The notes below the pieces were generated by a model, which was given only the letters and a program-made list of their open reading frames with translations, had not been told where the DNA came from and did not search any database. Of a stretch of 64,000 nt of DNA, positions 44,363 through 53,778 are shown piece after piece; position 1 is the first letter of the stretch; each line of letters starts with the position of its first letter. Where the stretch lies: assembly GCF_014652355.1 (NCBI RefSeq), contig NZ_BMYQ01000017.1:401-64400 (forward strand), given 5' to 3'. Origin of the DNA: Gemmobacter lanyuensis. GTDB lineage: Bacteria; Pseudomonadota; Alphaproteobacteria; Rhodobacterales; Rhodobacteraceae. Position numbers and translations under genes: made by a program.

Positions 44363-45658
44363 TCAATAGTTCGATTTCAACTGCACGCAGGTCTTGGTGT
44401 CCTTGTTGTACATGCCGCATTTGAGATCTTTCCAATCCGCTTCCAGCACCGCCGATTCCGGCAGGTAGTCGGTCCAGGCATCGCCGGGGACGGGGTCGGT
44501 CTGGCTGATGATGTCGAACTGGCCATCTGCGCGAATTTCGCCGATCAGCACCGGCTTGGTCAGGTGGTGGTTGGGCAACAGTTCGGCCATGCCGCCGGTC
44601 AGGTTGGGGAATTTCTGACCCACCAACGCATCCAGAACGGCATCAACCTCGGTCGTTCCCGCTGCGGTCACGGCATTCACCCACATGTTGAAGCCGATGT
44701 AATGCGCCTCCATCGGGTCATTGGTGGTGCGCTTGTCATCCTTGATGAAGGCATGCCACTGGTCGATGAATGCCTTGTTTTCCGGCGTTTCGGCGCTTTG
44801 GAAATAGTTCCAAGCCGCGAGATGCCCCACGAGGTTCGATGTATCGAGGCCCGAAAGCTCTTCCTCGCCGACCGAGAAGGCCACCACGGGCAGCTTGTCG
44901 GCGGTCACACCGGCTGCCGCCAGCTCTTTGTAGAAGCCCACATTGGCATCGCCGTTGATGGTGGAAATAACGCCCACCTTCTTTCCATCGGCCCCCAGGG
45001 CCACGACATCGGCCACGATCTTGGCCCAGTCGGAATGGCCGAAGGGGGTGTAGTTCACGAAGATGTCTTCAGCCGGGATGCCCTTCGATTTCAGATAGGC
45101 TTCCAGAATGTTGTTGGTCGTGCGGGGATAGACGTAATCGGTGCCCAGAAGTGCAAATTTCTGGATGCCCAGTTCGTTCAGGAAGTAATCCGTTGCCGGG
45201 ATGGCCTGCTGGTTCGGGGCGGCGCCCGTATAGATCACGTTCTTCGAAGATTCCTCGCCTTCGTATTGAACAGGATAGAACAGCAGGCCGTTCAGTTCCT
45301 CGATCACGGGCAGCACCGATTTACGACTGACCGAGGTCCAGCACCCGAACATCGCCGCCACCTTGTCCACGGTCAGAAGCTCGCGCGCCTTTTCGGCGAA
45401 CAGCGGCCAGTCCGAAGCGGGGTCAACCACCACCGCCTCAAGCTTTTTGCCCAGCAGGCCGCCCTTGGCATTCTGCGCCTCGATCAGCATCAGCATGGTG
45501 TCTTTCAGCGTGGTCTCCGAAATGGCCATGGTGCCAGAGAGCGAATGCAGGATGCCGACCTTGATCGTGTCTTCGGCAGCAAAGACCGGACGGTTCAAAA
45601 GCGGGGCCGCAATCGAGGCGACGCCTCCGGCCAGAATCATGCGACGCGTAAGCTTCAT
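44363..45658 (-). CDS. urtA: Urea ABC transporter substrate-binding protein UrtA
   Basis: 431 residues. N-terminus MKLTRRMILAGGVASIAAP resembles a Tat signal (TRRMIL), followed by the type I periplasmic binding fold IKVGILHSLSGTMAISETTLKD, FGCWTSVSRKSVLPV, FYPVQYEGEESS and NVGFYKELAAAG, all typical of UrtA/FmdD. AGGGG precedes ATG 45658. First gene of the urea operon; FmdD-type amide binding is a less likely alternative given the urtBCDE order. Confidence 0.93.
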   Translation of the reverse strand: MKLTRRMILAGGVASIAAPLLNRPVFAAEDTIKVGILHSLSGTMAISETTLKDTMLMLIEAQNAKGGLLGKKLEAVVVDPASDWPLFAEKARELLTVDKVAAMFGCWTSVSRKSVLPVIEELNGLLFYPVQYEGEESSKNVIYTGAAPNQQAIPATDYFLNELGIQKFALLGTDYVYPRTTNNILEAYLKSKGIPAEDIFVNYTPFGHSDWAKIVADVVALGADGKKVGVISTINGDANVGFYKELAAAGVTADKLPVVAFSVGEEELSGLDTSNLVGHLAAWNYFQSAETPENKAFIDQWHAFIKDDKRTTNDPMEAHYIGFNMWVNAVTAAGTTEVDAVLDALVGQKFPNLTGGMAELLPNHHLTKPVLIGEIRADGQFDIISQTDPVPGDAWTDYLPESAVLEADWKDLKCGMYNKDTKTCVQLKSNY

Positions 45659-46131
45659 TCTTTTTCCCCTGTCAGAGCGGCCTTCGGGCTCTTCCCTGTC
45701 GGGAATGAACCACCCATATTGGGCAGGCAGCCATTGGTTGCACCCGTGCGGTGGTGATCGGCTTGGACACTTGTCGCCACCGCACAATCCGAAGATTTCC
45801 CCGGACAGAGAAAGCTGGCGGCAGCAGGTCGCGGCACGCAACGGCGCCGCTGACAGGATGCCTCGGACCGCTATGTTTTGCCGGAAAATGGGGCGGATTC
45901 TTCTGCCGCAGCGCAGAAAAGAGGCGTTATCTGCGACGAATCCCGACCAACAATCGGGCAAATGCGACATGGGCAGGCAAGCCGGGCCTGCAAGTCTTGG
46001 GTGATTTTGATGCTATGGGCACAAATTCGGGTTGTCGTGAATTCAGCCTTGGCTGCGCGGCGTCGGCTTTCATCGACCGCATGCCGGATAATCGATTTTG
46101 CGCCATCGCGCCCCCGCGCTAGACTGCGGCC
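45659..46131. other. 473-base divergent region upstream of urtA
   Basis: No convincing gene: the open frames on both strands lack binding sites and give atypical translations. The region must carry the urtA promoter (minus strand) and that of the GcvA-like LysR gene (plus strand). A small dyad CCCGACC...AATCGGG lies near 45942-45957. I found no good sigma-54 -24/-12 pair or NtrC-type palindrome. Its length suggests nitrogen-control sites or a small RNA, but nothing specific can be defended. Confidence 0.4.
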
Positions 46132-47028
46132 ATGACACGGCGCCATTACAATCTGCCCTCGCTGAACGCGCTGGCGGCCTTTGAGGCCGTGGCGCGACAT
46201 CTGAACCTGACCCGTGCCGCGGAAGAGTTGAACGTGACGCCGGGGGCCGTCTCCAAGCAGATCCGTCATCTTGAAGACGAATTGGGCCATCAACTTTTGC
46301 GCCGCCATTCCAATGGCGTATCGCTGACAACCGAGGGCGAGGCGGTGGCCACCAGCCTGCATGACGCCTTTGACCGCATCTCTGCCACATTGAAGAGTGT
46401 GCGGGCGGCGGGGGAAAAGGCGCCGGTATCGATTGTCACCACCATGGCCACGATGCAGCTTTGGCTGATGCCGAGGTTGGGGTCTTTCTGGGCGGAACAT
46501 CAGGACATCGTGGTCGAACATATCATCTCGGACCGCCTGCAGGATGTGCCGCGCCCCGATATCGATCTGCGCATCCGTTATGGCGATGGGCATTGGCCGG
46601 GCGAGGTGGCCGAGAAAATTCAGGGCGACAGCGTGGTTGCGGTGGCGTCTCCGCAATTCCTTGCCCGGCAGCCGATCACATCGGTTGCCGACCTTGCCGC
46701 GGCGCCGCTTTTGTCGGTCGAAGGGGCCGATTGGGTCTGGATGACCTGGGCCCGCTTCTTGACCGAAGCCGGGGCAATGTTCCGCAAGCTCAATGTGCGG
46801 CGCTTCAACAGCTATGTCATCGCCTTGCAGGCGGCCCGCGATGGACAGGGTATCGCCCTGGGCTGGATGAGCCTCGTGGCCCCGCTGCTGGCGTCCGGCG
46901 CCCTTCAGCAGGTGACGGATGCCCAGCTTGCCGACCCGAATTCTTTCTACGTGACCTGGCCCGAGCGCCGCCCGCCCAGCCGTGAGGCGCAGATCCTGAA
47001 GGATTGGCTGCTGGCCCAGGCGCGTTGA
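46132..47028 (+). CDS. GcvA-like LysR-family regulator
   Basis: 298 residues. Opening LPSLNALAAFEAVARHLNLTRAAEELNVTPGAVSKQIRHLEDELG is characteristic of GcvA/AmpR-type regulators, and the effector domain shows DIDLRIRYGDG and GQGIALGWMSLVAPLLASGAL. It heads the group of MDR oxidoreductase, enolase-superfamily enzyme and ProX on the same strand, so it may regulate them; the 150-base gap before the next gene would hold their promoter. Control of urtA on the other side is also possible. Confidence 0.85.
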   Translation: MTRRHYNLPSLNALAAFEAVARHLNLTRAAEELNVTPGAVSKQIRHLEDELGHQLLRRHSNGVSLTTEGEAVATSLHDAFDRISATLKSVRAAGEKAPVSIVTTMATMQLWLMPRLGSFWAEHQDIVVEHIISDRLQDVPRPDIDLRIRYGDGHWPGEVAEKIQGDSVVAVASPQFLARQPITSVADLAAAPLLSVEGADWVWMTWARFLTEAGAMFRKLNVRRFNSYVIALQAARDGQGIALGWMSLVAPLLASGALQQVTDAQLADPNSFYVTWPERRPPSREAQILKDWLLAQAR

Positions 47029-47178
47029 GTTTTCCTCAAGGCGCGGCGGCAACTTGTTCGCTTGATCGAAACGGTCTGACGGGGTCCATTGGGGGTGTCC
47101 GATGACGGTTCGGCACGCCCTGCACGGGGCAGAAACACCGCCCGTCTTGCGGCAAGAACAAGAGAAAACGAGCCTGAA

Positions 47179-48273
47179 ATGACTTCCGAAACCATGGCTG
47201 CCGTGCTCCTGACCGGGCATGGGGATTTTGATGTGCTGTCTTACCGCACCGATGTGCCGCGGCCCGCGCCGCGGGACAACGAGGTGCTGATCCAGGTCGC
47301 GGCCGCAGGGATCAACAATACCGATATCAATACCCGGATCGGGTGGTATTCCAAAAAGGTTGATGCTGCGACGGAACAGGGCGGGGCTTCGGGCTTTGCC
47401 CAGGTTGATGACGCCGATGCAACCTGGTCGGGCGTTGCCATGCAGTTTCCGCGCATCCAGGGTGCAGATGTCTGCGGCCGCATCGTGGCCGTGGGCCGGA
47501 ATGTCGATCCGGCCCGCATCGGCGAACGCGTGATCGTGCGCAACATGCTGCGCAGCTACGTCGATTACCGGCCCTATGAATGCTGGACCTTCGGCAGTGA
47601 GATCGACGGGGGTTTTGCTCAGTTCGCCGTGGCCCCTGCGCGTGAGACGCTGGCCGTGCGTTGCGATTGGACCGATGCCGAGCTTGCCTCTGTTCCCTGC
47701 GCCTACTCGACGGCTGAAAACATGCTGCACCGGGCTGGCGTCGGGGCCGAGCGCGTGCTGATCACCGGCGCCTCGGGCGGGGTGGGGTCGGCCGCGGTGC
47801 AATTGGCCAAACGCCGCGGCGCCGAAGTCGTTGCCATCTGCGCCCCGTCCAAGGCAGATGAGGTGCGCGGCCTTGGCGCTGACCGCACCCTTGATCGCAA
47901 CGCGGATCTGGTGGCCACCCTTGGCCGCAATGCGGTGGATGTGGTGATCGACATCGTGGCGGGGCCGGTCTGGCCTGCGCTGCTTGATTTGCTGCGCCTT
48001 GGCGGGCGCTATGCCTGTGCGGGTGCCATCGCTGGGCCGATCACCGAACTGGATGTGCGCACGCTCTACCTCAAGGATCTGACGCTCTTTGGCTGCACCT
48101 TCCAGGAGGACGCGGTCTTTGAAAACCTTGTCCGCTACATCGAGGCCGGTGAAATCCGCCCCGTGGTCGCCAAGACCTATCCGCTGGACCAGATCGCGCA
48201 GGCACAGCGCGACTTCCTGTCAAAATCCCACACCGGGAAACTGGTGCTGATCCCGCCGCAGGTGACGGAATGA
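47179..48273 (+). CDS. Zinc-independent MDR (quinone oxidoreductase-like) dehydrogenase
   Basis: 364 residues. GroES-like N-domain (AAAGINNTDINTRIGWYS; IQGADVCGRIVAVGRNVDPARIGERV) and a Rossmann domain with GASGGVGSAAVQLAKRRGAEVVA. Catalytic zinc ligands are not obvious, which points to the QOR/acryloyl-CoA-reductase side of the MDR family. It uses NAD(P)H; substrate unknown. ATG 47179 is chosen as the first Met after an upstream region lacking protein character. Its stop overlaps the start of the next gene by 4 bases. Confidence 0.85.
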   Translation: MTSETMAAVLLTGHGDFDVLSYRTDVPRPAPRDNEVLIQVAAAGINNTDINTRIGWYSKKVDAATEQGGASGFAQVDDADATWSGVAMQFPRIQGADVCGRIVAVGRNVDPARIGERVIVRNMLRSYVDYRPYECWTFGSEIDGGFAQFAVAPARETLAVRCDWTDAELASVPCAYSTAENMLHRAGVGAERVLITGASGGVGSAAVQLAKRRGAEVVAICAPSKADEVRGLGADRTLDRNADLVATLGRNAVDVVIDIVAGPVWPALLDLLRLGGRYACAGAIAGPITELDVRTLYLKDLTLFGCTFQEDAVFENLVRYIEAGEIRPVVAKTYPLDQIAQAQRDFLSKSHTGKLVLIPPQVTE

Positions 48274-49394
48274 AAATCAAGACGATCGAGCTGTTTCAGG
48301 TAGAACTGCCCTATTCCGGGGGGGTCTATCTGCTGTCGGGTGGCCGTGAATATCGCGCGTTTGAGGCGTCGATCGTGCGGATCGAAACCGATACCGGGAT
48401 CGAAGGCTGGGGCGAAAGCACCCCATTCGGATCGACCTACATCGCCTCGCATGCCAAGGGCGCCCGCGCCGGGATCGAGGAGATTGCGCCCTATCTGCTG
48501 GGGCGTGATCCCCGGCAGGTGGACCGCATCAATGACGCCATGGATGAGGCGCTGGTCGGCCACCATCACGCGAAGACCGCCCTCGACATCGCTTGTTGGG
48601 ATGCCTTTGGCAAATCGGTGAATATGCCGGTCTGCGAATTGCTGGGCGGGACGACCGGGTTCCGGATGCCGACGATCTCGTCCATTTACGCCGGCACGCC
48701 CGAAGATATGCGATCCCGCGTGGCGCGGCACCGGCAGATGGGTTATCGAGGGCACTCGGTCAAGATCGGTGCGCTGGATAGCGAAGGCGGCCCTGCGCTT
48801 GATGCCGAACGGATTGCGGCTTGTCTCGCAGATCGCAAGCCGGGGGAATATTTCATCGTTGATGCCAATGGGGGGATGCTGCCCGAAACCGCCCTGCGGA
48901 TGCTGCGGATGTTGCCCGATGGCATGGATTTCGTGCTTGAGGCGCCCTGTGCCAGCTGGCGCGAGACGGCAAGCCTGCGCAAGCGGTGCCCTGTGCCGAT
49001 CATCATGGATGAGCTGGCCGAACTTGATGCCGACATCAGCCGGATCGTGGCCGAGGATATTGCGGATGGCATCGGCCTCAAGGTGTCGAAGGCCGGCGGT
49101 CTGACACGTGGGCGGCGCCACCGCGACATCTGTCGCGCCGCAGGGCTGACGATCAGCGTGCAGGACACGGTCGGGTCGGCCATCGCCTTTGCCGGAATCG
49201 TGCATCTGGGGGCGACGGTGCCGGAACGGTTCCTGCGCTGTATCCTCGATTGTCGCGACATGGTGACCTTGGTCACCGCCGATTTCGATGCCCCGGTTCG
49301 CGATGGCGGTGTGCTTGCGCCCCGCGCACCCGGCCTTGGCATCACCGTCCGGCGCGACGTTCTGGGCGACCCCGTCGCCCGGTGGACCGCCTGA
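48270..49394 (+). CDS. Enolase-superfamily enzyme, cis-3-hydroxyproline dehydratase / hydroxyproline-betaine epimerase-like
   Basis: 374 residues with MLE/mandelate-racemase capping and barrel domains. GHHHAKTALDIACWDAFGK, metal ligands in DANGG, LEAPC and DELAE, and the C-terminal base region LKVSKAGG are visible. The usual KxK motif reads SVK, with Ser replacing the first Lys. This resembles cis-3-hydroxy-L-proline dehydratases and hydroxyproline-betaine 2-epimerases of Rhodobacterales. The exact reaction is not decided by sequence. The betaine-type ProX gene 98 bases downstream supports a proline/betaine substrate. Confidence 0.72.
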   Translation: MKIKTIELFQVELPYSGGVYLLSGGREYRAFEASIVRIETDTGIEGWGESTPFGSTYIASHAKGARAGIEEIAPYLLGRDPRQVDRINDAMDEALVGHHHAKTALDIACWDAFGKSVNMPVCELLGGTTGFRMPTISSIYAGTPEDMRSRVARHRQMGYRGHSVKIGALDSEGGPALDAERIAACLADRKPGEYFIVDANGGMLPETALRMLRMLPDGMDFVLEAPCASWRETASLRKRCPVPIIMDELAELDADISRIVAEDIADGIGLKVSKAGGLTRGRRHRDICRAAGLTISVQDTVGSAIAFAGIVHLGATVPERFLRCILDCRDMVTLVTADFDAPVRDGGVLAPRAPGLGITVRRDVLGDPVARWTA

Positions 49395-49492
49395 TCCACA
49401 GACAAGGCGGGTCGCCCCGCGGGGCGGCCCCCATTGACCAGAGGTGCGGCAAACGCACCCGTTTTGTAACCAAGTCCAACCAGGAGACCCCA

Positions 49493-50476
49493 ATGAAACA
49501 CCTGACCCTCACCACCGCGATGGCGATCCTTCTGGCCTCGCCCGTGCTGGCCAATGATACGCCCGGCGCAGGCGTGACCGTGCGCCCCGTCATCCAGCCG
49601 CTGATGGAAGAGATGTTCCAGTCGCGCGTCCTGATGCGCGCGCTTGGCGATCTTGGCTATACGGTCGCCGAGCCACAAGAGGCCACTGCCCAGACCGCCC
49701 ATATGGCCGTGGGCGCAGGGGACGCAGATTTCTTCCCTTCGAGCTGGAACACCCTGCACGACGCTTTCGTCAAGGAATCTGGTGGCGACGCCGTGATGAC
49801 CAAGGTCGGAACGCTGATCAACGGGGCCCTGCAGGGGTATCTTGTTGACAAGGCCAGCTACGATGCGGGGATTACCAACCTCGGCGATCTGAAGGATCCT
49901 GCCAAGGCTGCGCGTTTTGACCTGGATGGCAACGGCACCGCCGATCTGGCCGGCTGCGTCCCCGGCTGGGGCTGCGAGCGCGTGATTGAACATCACCTGA
50001 CCGAATATGGCCTGCGCGATACTGTCACCCATAACCAGGGTGAATATAACGCGATCATTGCCGATACCATTGCCCGCCAACGGAATGGGGATGCCGTGCT
50101 CTACTACACCTGGACGCCTTATTGGGTGTCCGGCGCCCTCGTTCCGGGCAAGGATGTGGAATGGCTCTCGGTGCCTTACACCTCGCTTCCCGACGGGGGA
50201 ACCGGCGTCACCGAATTCGAAGGCAAGAACCTTGGCTTCGCGGTGGATTCGATCCGCGTCGTGGCGCGCAAAGATTTCCTTGAAGCCAACCCGGCCGCGG
50301 CCAAGCTTTTTGAAGTGGCCACCATCGACATCAACGATGTCTCGGCTGAAAACAAGCTGATCGCAGACGGCGAAGATACGTCTGAGGCGATCGACAAACA
50401 TGTCGCTGACTGGATCGCCGCGCACCAGGCCCAATATGACGGCTGGCTGGCCGAGGCCCGCAAGGCCGCTGAATAG
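49493..50476 (+). CDS. proX: ProX-type glycine betaine/proline betaine binding protein
   Basis: 327 residues with Sec signal (LTLTTAMAILLASPVLA). OpuAC/ProX fold with tryptophans and tyrosines suited to an aromatic cage: FPSSWNTLHD, VPGWGCERVIEHH and YYTWTPYWVSG. Binds quaternary amines in the periplasm. AGGAG precedes ATG 49493. There is no proV/proW gene next to it, so it must work with a permease encoded elsewhere or serve a specialised ligand linked to the adjacent enolase-superfamily enzyme. A strong terminator follows. Confidence 0.88.
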   Translation: MKHLTLTTAMAILLASPVLANDTPGAGVTVRPVIQPLMEEMFQSRVLMRALGDLGYTVAEPQEATAQTAHMAVGAGDADFFPSSWNTLHDAFVKESGGDAVMTKVGTLINGALQGYLVDKASYDAGITNLGDLKDPAKAARFDLDGNGTADLAGCVPGWGCERVIEHHLTEYGLRDTVTHNQGEYNAIIADTIARQRNGDAVLYYTWTPYWVSGALVPGKDVEWLSVPYTSLPDGGTGVTEFEGKNLGFAVDSIRVVARKDFLEANPAAAKLFEVATIDINDVSAENKLIADGEDTSEAIDKHVADWIAAHQAQYDGWLAEARKAAE

Positions 50477-50510
50477 GACCTTCCTGATGGGCTTTTGCCT
50501 GTCTTACCTT

Positions 50511-50540
50511 GGGCATCCCGCAAAGCGGGGTGCCCTTTTT
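50511..50540 (+). terminator. Rho-independent terminator after proX
   Basis: An 11-bp stem (one T-G wobble) GGGCATCCCGC/GCGGGGTGCCC with a 3-base loop, followed by TTTTT. Strong. Confidence 0.92.
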
Positions 50541-50642
50541 ACCGTCGAGAGACGCGCGGCACCCTTGGGCGCAAGTCGCGTTTCCGCGCTGTCGGGCCGT
50601 TTTCCGCGTTGACCCGTCGGCGCAACTCCGTCACTTTGAACC

Positions 50643-50835
50643 GGATGGTCCTGACCAAGCAAAGCGCGGTCGGGTGAAAAGGGAATACGGTGAGGAAGAG
50701 CCGCAACGGCGCCAAATCCGTGACTGCCCCCGCAACTGTAAGCGGTGAGCGACCCCCGATGCCACTGGCCCTTTCAGGCCGGGAAGGCGGGGAGAGCCAC
50801 GACCCGCGAGTCAGGAGACCTGCCGTCATCACACA
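50643..50835 (+). ncRNA. Cobalamin riboswitch
   Basis: The sequence carries the conserved elements in order: GGTGAAAAGGGAATACGGTG (from about 50673), the B12-box-like core with CCCCCGCAACTGTAAGCGG (about 50730-50748), GCCACTGG (50761-50768), GGGAAGGC and the terminal ACCCGCGAGTCAGGAGACC. It lies about 38 bases before the start of the ABC-ATPase gene, so ligand binding likely blocks translation initiation or transcription of the importer operon when adenosylcobalamin is plentiful. Confidence 0.95.
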
Positions 50836-50872
50836 GACCACACCGGGCGGGGTGCCCCGGAAGGAGCTTTTG

Positions 50873-51697
50873 ATGATGATCACACGATGGCGGTTCGGCA
50901 CTGCCTCTCCCTGCCATGCCATTGCCCGTCCGGCGCGGGCGGCCTTGCTGGTTCTGGACCAGGTATCCTGGGCGCCGCGTGGGGGGGCGACCGTCCTGCA
51001 GGGCATCAGTCTTGCCATTCCCGAAGGACAGGTTGTGGGGATTTGCGGGGCGAACGGCGCGGGCAAATCCTCGCTTCTGCGTTTGATCTACCGCTATCAG
51101 CGTCCCATTTCAGGAACGGTGCGGCTGCTTGGGCAGGACATCTGGGCGCTCGACGGCCCTGAAGTCGCCCGCAGGATCGCGGCCGTTTTGCAGGAACAGC
51201 CCAGCGATCTGGAACTGACGGTCGAACAGATCGTGGGCCTTGGGCGTCTGCCGCATCAGCGGGGCCCGCGCATATCACAGCGGGACCATGAGATCTGCGC
51301 CAAGGCGATGGAGCAGATGGGGCTGGCCGCGCTGGCAAAGCGGAAGCTTGCGACGCTGTCGGGCGGAGAACGTCAACGCGCCATGGTGGCCCGGGCGCTC
51401 GCGCAAGAGCCGGAAATCCTGGTGCTGGATGAACCGACGAACCATCTCGACATCCGCCATCAGCTTGAACTCCTGGCGCTGCTGCGCACACTGGGCCTGA
51501 CGGTCATCACCACGCTGCATGATCTCTCGATGGCGGCGGGCTTTGCAGATCGGATCATCCTGCTGCACCGCGGGATGGTATTGGCGGACGGACCCCCCGA
51601 GACAGTGATGACCGCCGAACATCTGTCCACCGCCTTTGACATCTGCGCCCACGTCGACGCCACAGGTGCGCGACCGCGCTTTGATTTCCATCTCTGA
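50873..51697 (+). CDS. btuD: Cobalamin-type ABC importer ATP-binding protein
   Basis: 274 residues. Walker A GANGAGKSSLLRLIYRYQRP, signature LSGGERQRAMVARAL, Walker B ILVLDEPTNHLDI and H-loop TLHDLSMA. These fit FepC/BtuD-type importers. ATG 50873 has AAGGAG upstream; the open frame into the riboswitch is not translated sequence. First gene of the riboswitch-controlled operon, followed by the binding protein and the permease. Cobinamide or cobalt complexes are alternative ligands to B12. Confidence 0.88.
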   Translation: MMITRWRFGTASPCHAIARPARAALLVLDQVSWAPRGGATVLQGISLAIPEGQVVGICGANGAGKSSLLRLIYRYQRPISGTVRLLGQDIWALDGPEVARRIAAVLQEQPSDLELTVEQIVGLGRLPHQRGPRISQRDHEICAKAMEQMGLAALAKRKLATLSGGERQRAMVARALAQEPEILVLDEPTNHLDIRHQLELLALLRTLGLTVITTLHDLSMAAGFADRIILLHRGMVLADGPPETVMTAEHLSTAFDICAHVDATGARPRFDFHL

Positions 51698-51709
51698 GGA
51701 CCCGTCACC

Positions 51710-52636
51710 ATGCTGAAACTTGCCGCTGCCTTCATGATGTTGGCGAGCGCCGCCTCGGCCTATCCCGTCACGATCCAGAGCTGCAACCGCAGCGTCACCT
51801 TCGATGCTGCGCCCCGCCGGGCTGTCTCGAATGACATCAACCTGACCGACATGATGCTGGCGCTTGGCCTGCAGGATCATATGATCGGCTACACGGGTCT
51901 TTCGGGCTATGATTATGCCAAGGATGCCCAGCTGTCAGATGAGGCGCGCGGGCTGGCCGATTTGTCGCCCGACTATCCGACGAAGGAAATCCTGGCCGGG
52001 GCCGAGGCCGACTTCCTTTTTGCTGGCTGGAACTATGGACTCACCCCCGGTGGCGAGGTCACGCCCGAAACCTTGGAACCCCTCGGCATCAAAACCTATG
52101 AGCTGTCCGAAAGCTGCATCTTCACCGGGCCGAAGGCGCGTGCATCGATGGAGGATCTTTACACCGACATCCGCAATCTTGGTGCCATCTTCGGTGTGCC
52201 TGACCGGGCAGAGACCTTGATCCGCGGGTGGAAGGCCGAACTTGCCGCCTTGCCCCCCGGGCCAGTGACGCCGCTGCGGGTCTTTGTCTATGACTCGGGC
52301 ATGGAAAAGCCCTTTACCGCCGGCGAATATGCCATGCCCACGGCCCTGATCGAAGCCGCAGGTGGCCGCAACATCATGGATGATCTTGGTAAATCCTGGG
52401 CTGAAGTCGGTTGGGAGCCGGTGGTTGAGCGCGACCCGGAGGTGATCGTCATCGTCAACTATGGCGCGCAGACCGCCCAGCAGAAGATCGCCAGCCTGCA
52501 GGAAAATCCTGCCCTTGCCGGGGTGACGGCCATCCGCGAAGGGCGTTTCGTCGTGCTGGATTATGTCGAAGCCACACCCGGCCCCCGCAATATCGGCGCC
52601 ATTGTCAAGTTGGTCGCGGGCTTTGCTGCGCCATGA
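51710..52636 (+). CDS. btuF: Cobalamin-type periplasmic binding protein
   Basis: 308 residues with a Sec signal (LAAAFMMLASAASA) and a TroA/BtuF-type class III binding fold: FDAAPRRAVSNDINLTDMMLALGL, ILAGAEADFLFAGWNYG, and AVPTALIEAAGG-like TALIEAAGGRNIMDD. It delivers the ligand to the downstream permease. B12 preference is inferred from the riboswitch. It overlaps the permease gene by ATGA. Confidence 0.82.
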   Translation: MLKLAAAFMMLASAASAYPVTIQSCNRSVTFDAAPRRAVSNDINLTDMMLALGLQDHMIGYTGLSGYDYAKDAQLSDEARGLADLSPDYPTKEILAGAEADFLFAGWNYGLTPGGEVTPETLEPLGIKTYELSESCIFTGPKARASMEDLYTDIRNLGAIFGVPDRAETLIRGWKAELAALPPGPVTPLRVFVYDSGMEKPFTAGEYAMPTALIEAAGGRNIMDDLGKSWAEVGWEPVVERDPEVIVIVNYGAQTAQQKIASLQENPALAGVTAIREGRFVVLDYVEATPGPRNIGAIVKLVAGFAAP

Positions 52637-53625
52637 AATTGGCGCTGGGGCTTGCGGTCCTGATCCTGTCGGTCGGGCTGGCCGTGTCGGTTGGGGCGGT
52701 GTCGATCCCGTTGGGCACGGTCGGGCGTATTGCGGCGCATCATCTGTTCGGCTGGGGTGGGGTGGACTGGTCAGCCGGGCGGGAAAACATCGTCTGGCAA
52801 ATCCGTTTCCCCCGCGTGCTGCTGGCGGGCGTTGTCGGGGCCGGGCTGGCGACGGTGGGTGCCGCGCTTCAGTCGGTGACGCGCAATCCGCTGGCCGATC
52901 CACATCTTCTGGGGATTTCGTCGGGCGGTGCCTTTGGCGCGATCTTTGCGCTGATGCATACGGGGATGGTCCTTGGCCCGCTGACGGTGCCCGCCTTTGC
53001 CTTCGTAGGCGCGCTGGGGGCGACACTGCTGGTGCTGGGCCTTGCGCAGATGGCGCGGCTGAAATCGGCTGACCGGCTGGTGCTGGCAGGGGTGGCGGTC
53101 AGCTTCGTGATCATGGCCGCGGCAAATCTCTTGCTGTTTCTGGGCGACCCGCGGGCCTCGCATACCGTGGTGTTCTGGATGCTGGGCGGGCTGGGCCTTG
53201 CACAATGGTCGCATCTGATATGGCCGCTCGCGGTGCTTGTGCCGTGCGGGGTGTGGCTTTGGCGGCAGTCGCGGGCGCTGGATGCGATGTCGCTGGGCGA
53301 TGAAACCGCGGCGACACTTGGTCTTAATCCCGGACGATTCCGTCTTTCTGTCTTTGTCGCGGCCGCGCTGATGACCGGGGTGATGGTCGCCTTTTCCGGC
53401 CTGATCGGGTTCGTAGGGTTGATGGTGCCGCATCTGGTGCGCCTTGGGCTGGGTCATGCCAATGCGCGGGTTCTGCCGGGCGCAGCCGTGCTGGGGGCTT
53501 TGCTCCTCATCTGGTCGGACACGGCCGCGCGCCTGGTTATCGCGCCCGAGGATCTTCCGGTCGGTGTCGTCACCGGGCTGGCGGGAGGGGTGTTTTTCCT
53601 GTGGCTGATGGCCCGCCGCGACTGA
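52633..53625 (+). CDS. btuC: FecCD-family permease of the cobalamin-type importer
   Basis: 330 residues, about 9-10 membrane segments. FecCD/BtuC signatures: IRFPRVLLAGVVGAGLATVGAALQSVTRNPLADPHLLGISSGGAFGA, and GLIGFVGLMVPHLVRLGLGHAN with the conserved Gly near the coupling helix. Forms the homodimeric channel with the ATPase gene upstream. Last gene of the riboswitch operon. Confidence 0.9.
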   Translation: MKLALGLAVLILSVGLAVSVGAVSIPLGTVGRIAAHHLFGWGGVDWSAGRENIVWQIRFPRVLLAGVVGAGLATVGAALQSVTRNPLADPHLLGISSGGAFGAIFALMHTGMVLGPLTVPAFAFVGALGATLLVLGLAQMARLKSADRLVLAGVAVSFVIMAAANLLLFLGDPRASHTVVFWMLGGLGLAQWSHLIWPLAVLVPCGVWLWRQSRALDAMSLGDETAATLGLNPGRFRLSVFVAAALMTGVMVAFSGLIGFVGLMVPHLVRLGLGHANARVLPGAAVLGALLLIWSDTAARLVIAPEDLPVGVVTGLAGGVFFLWLMARRD

Positions 53626-53778
53626 ACCGATTGTTATCACGGGACGAAATTATGATCAAATGATAGCGATCTCGCGACCTGTGGGCAGCTTTCCCCGCCA
53701 CAGCCACAGGGTAAGGTGGCGACGCCTTCCCAAGGTGAAACGCCAACTTGCCGTTCCAAACGCGCCTTGGGCAACTTT

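Noticed and set aside
42311-45757. A very long plus-strand open frame (over 1100 codons) opposite urtB and urtA
   Set aside because: It is antisense to two genes with unmistakable family motifs and has His/Gln/Gly-rich, non-protein-like composition, an effect of high GC codon bias.
45659-46131. Sigma-54 promoter for the urea operon
   Set aside because: No GG-N10-GC pair with proper flanks could be found on the minus strand at a reasonable distance from urtA.
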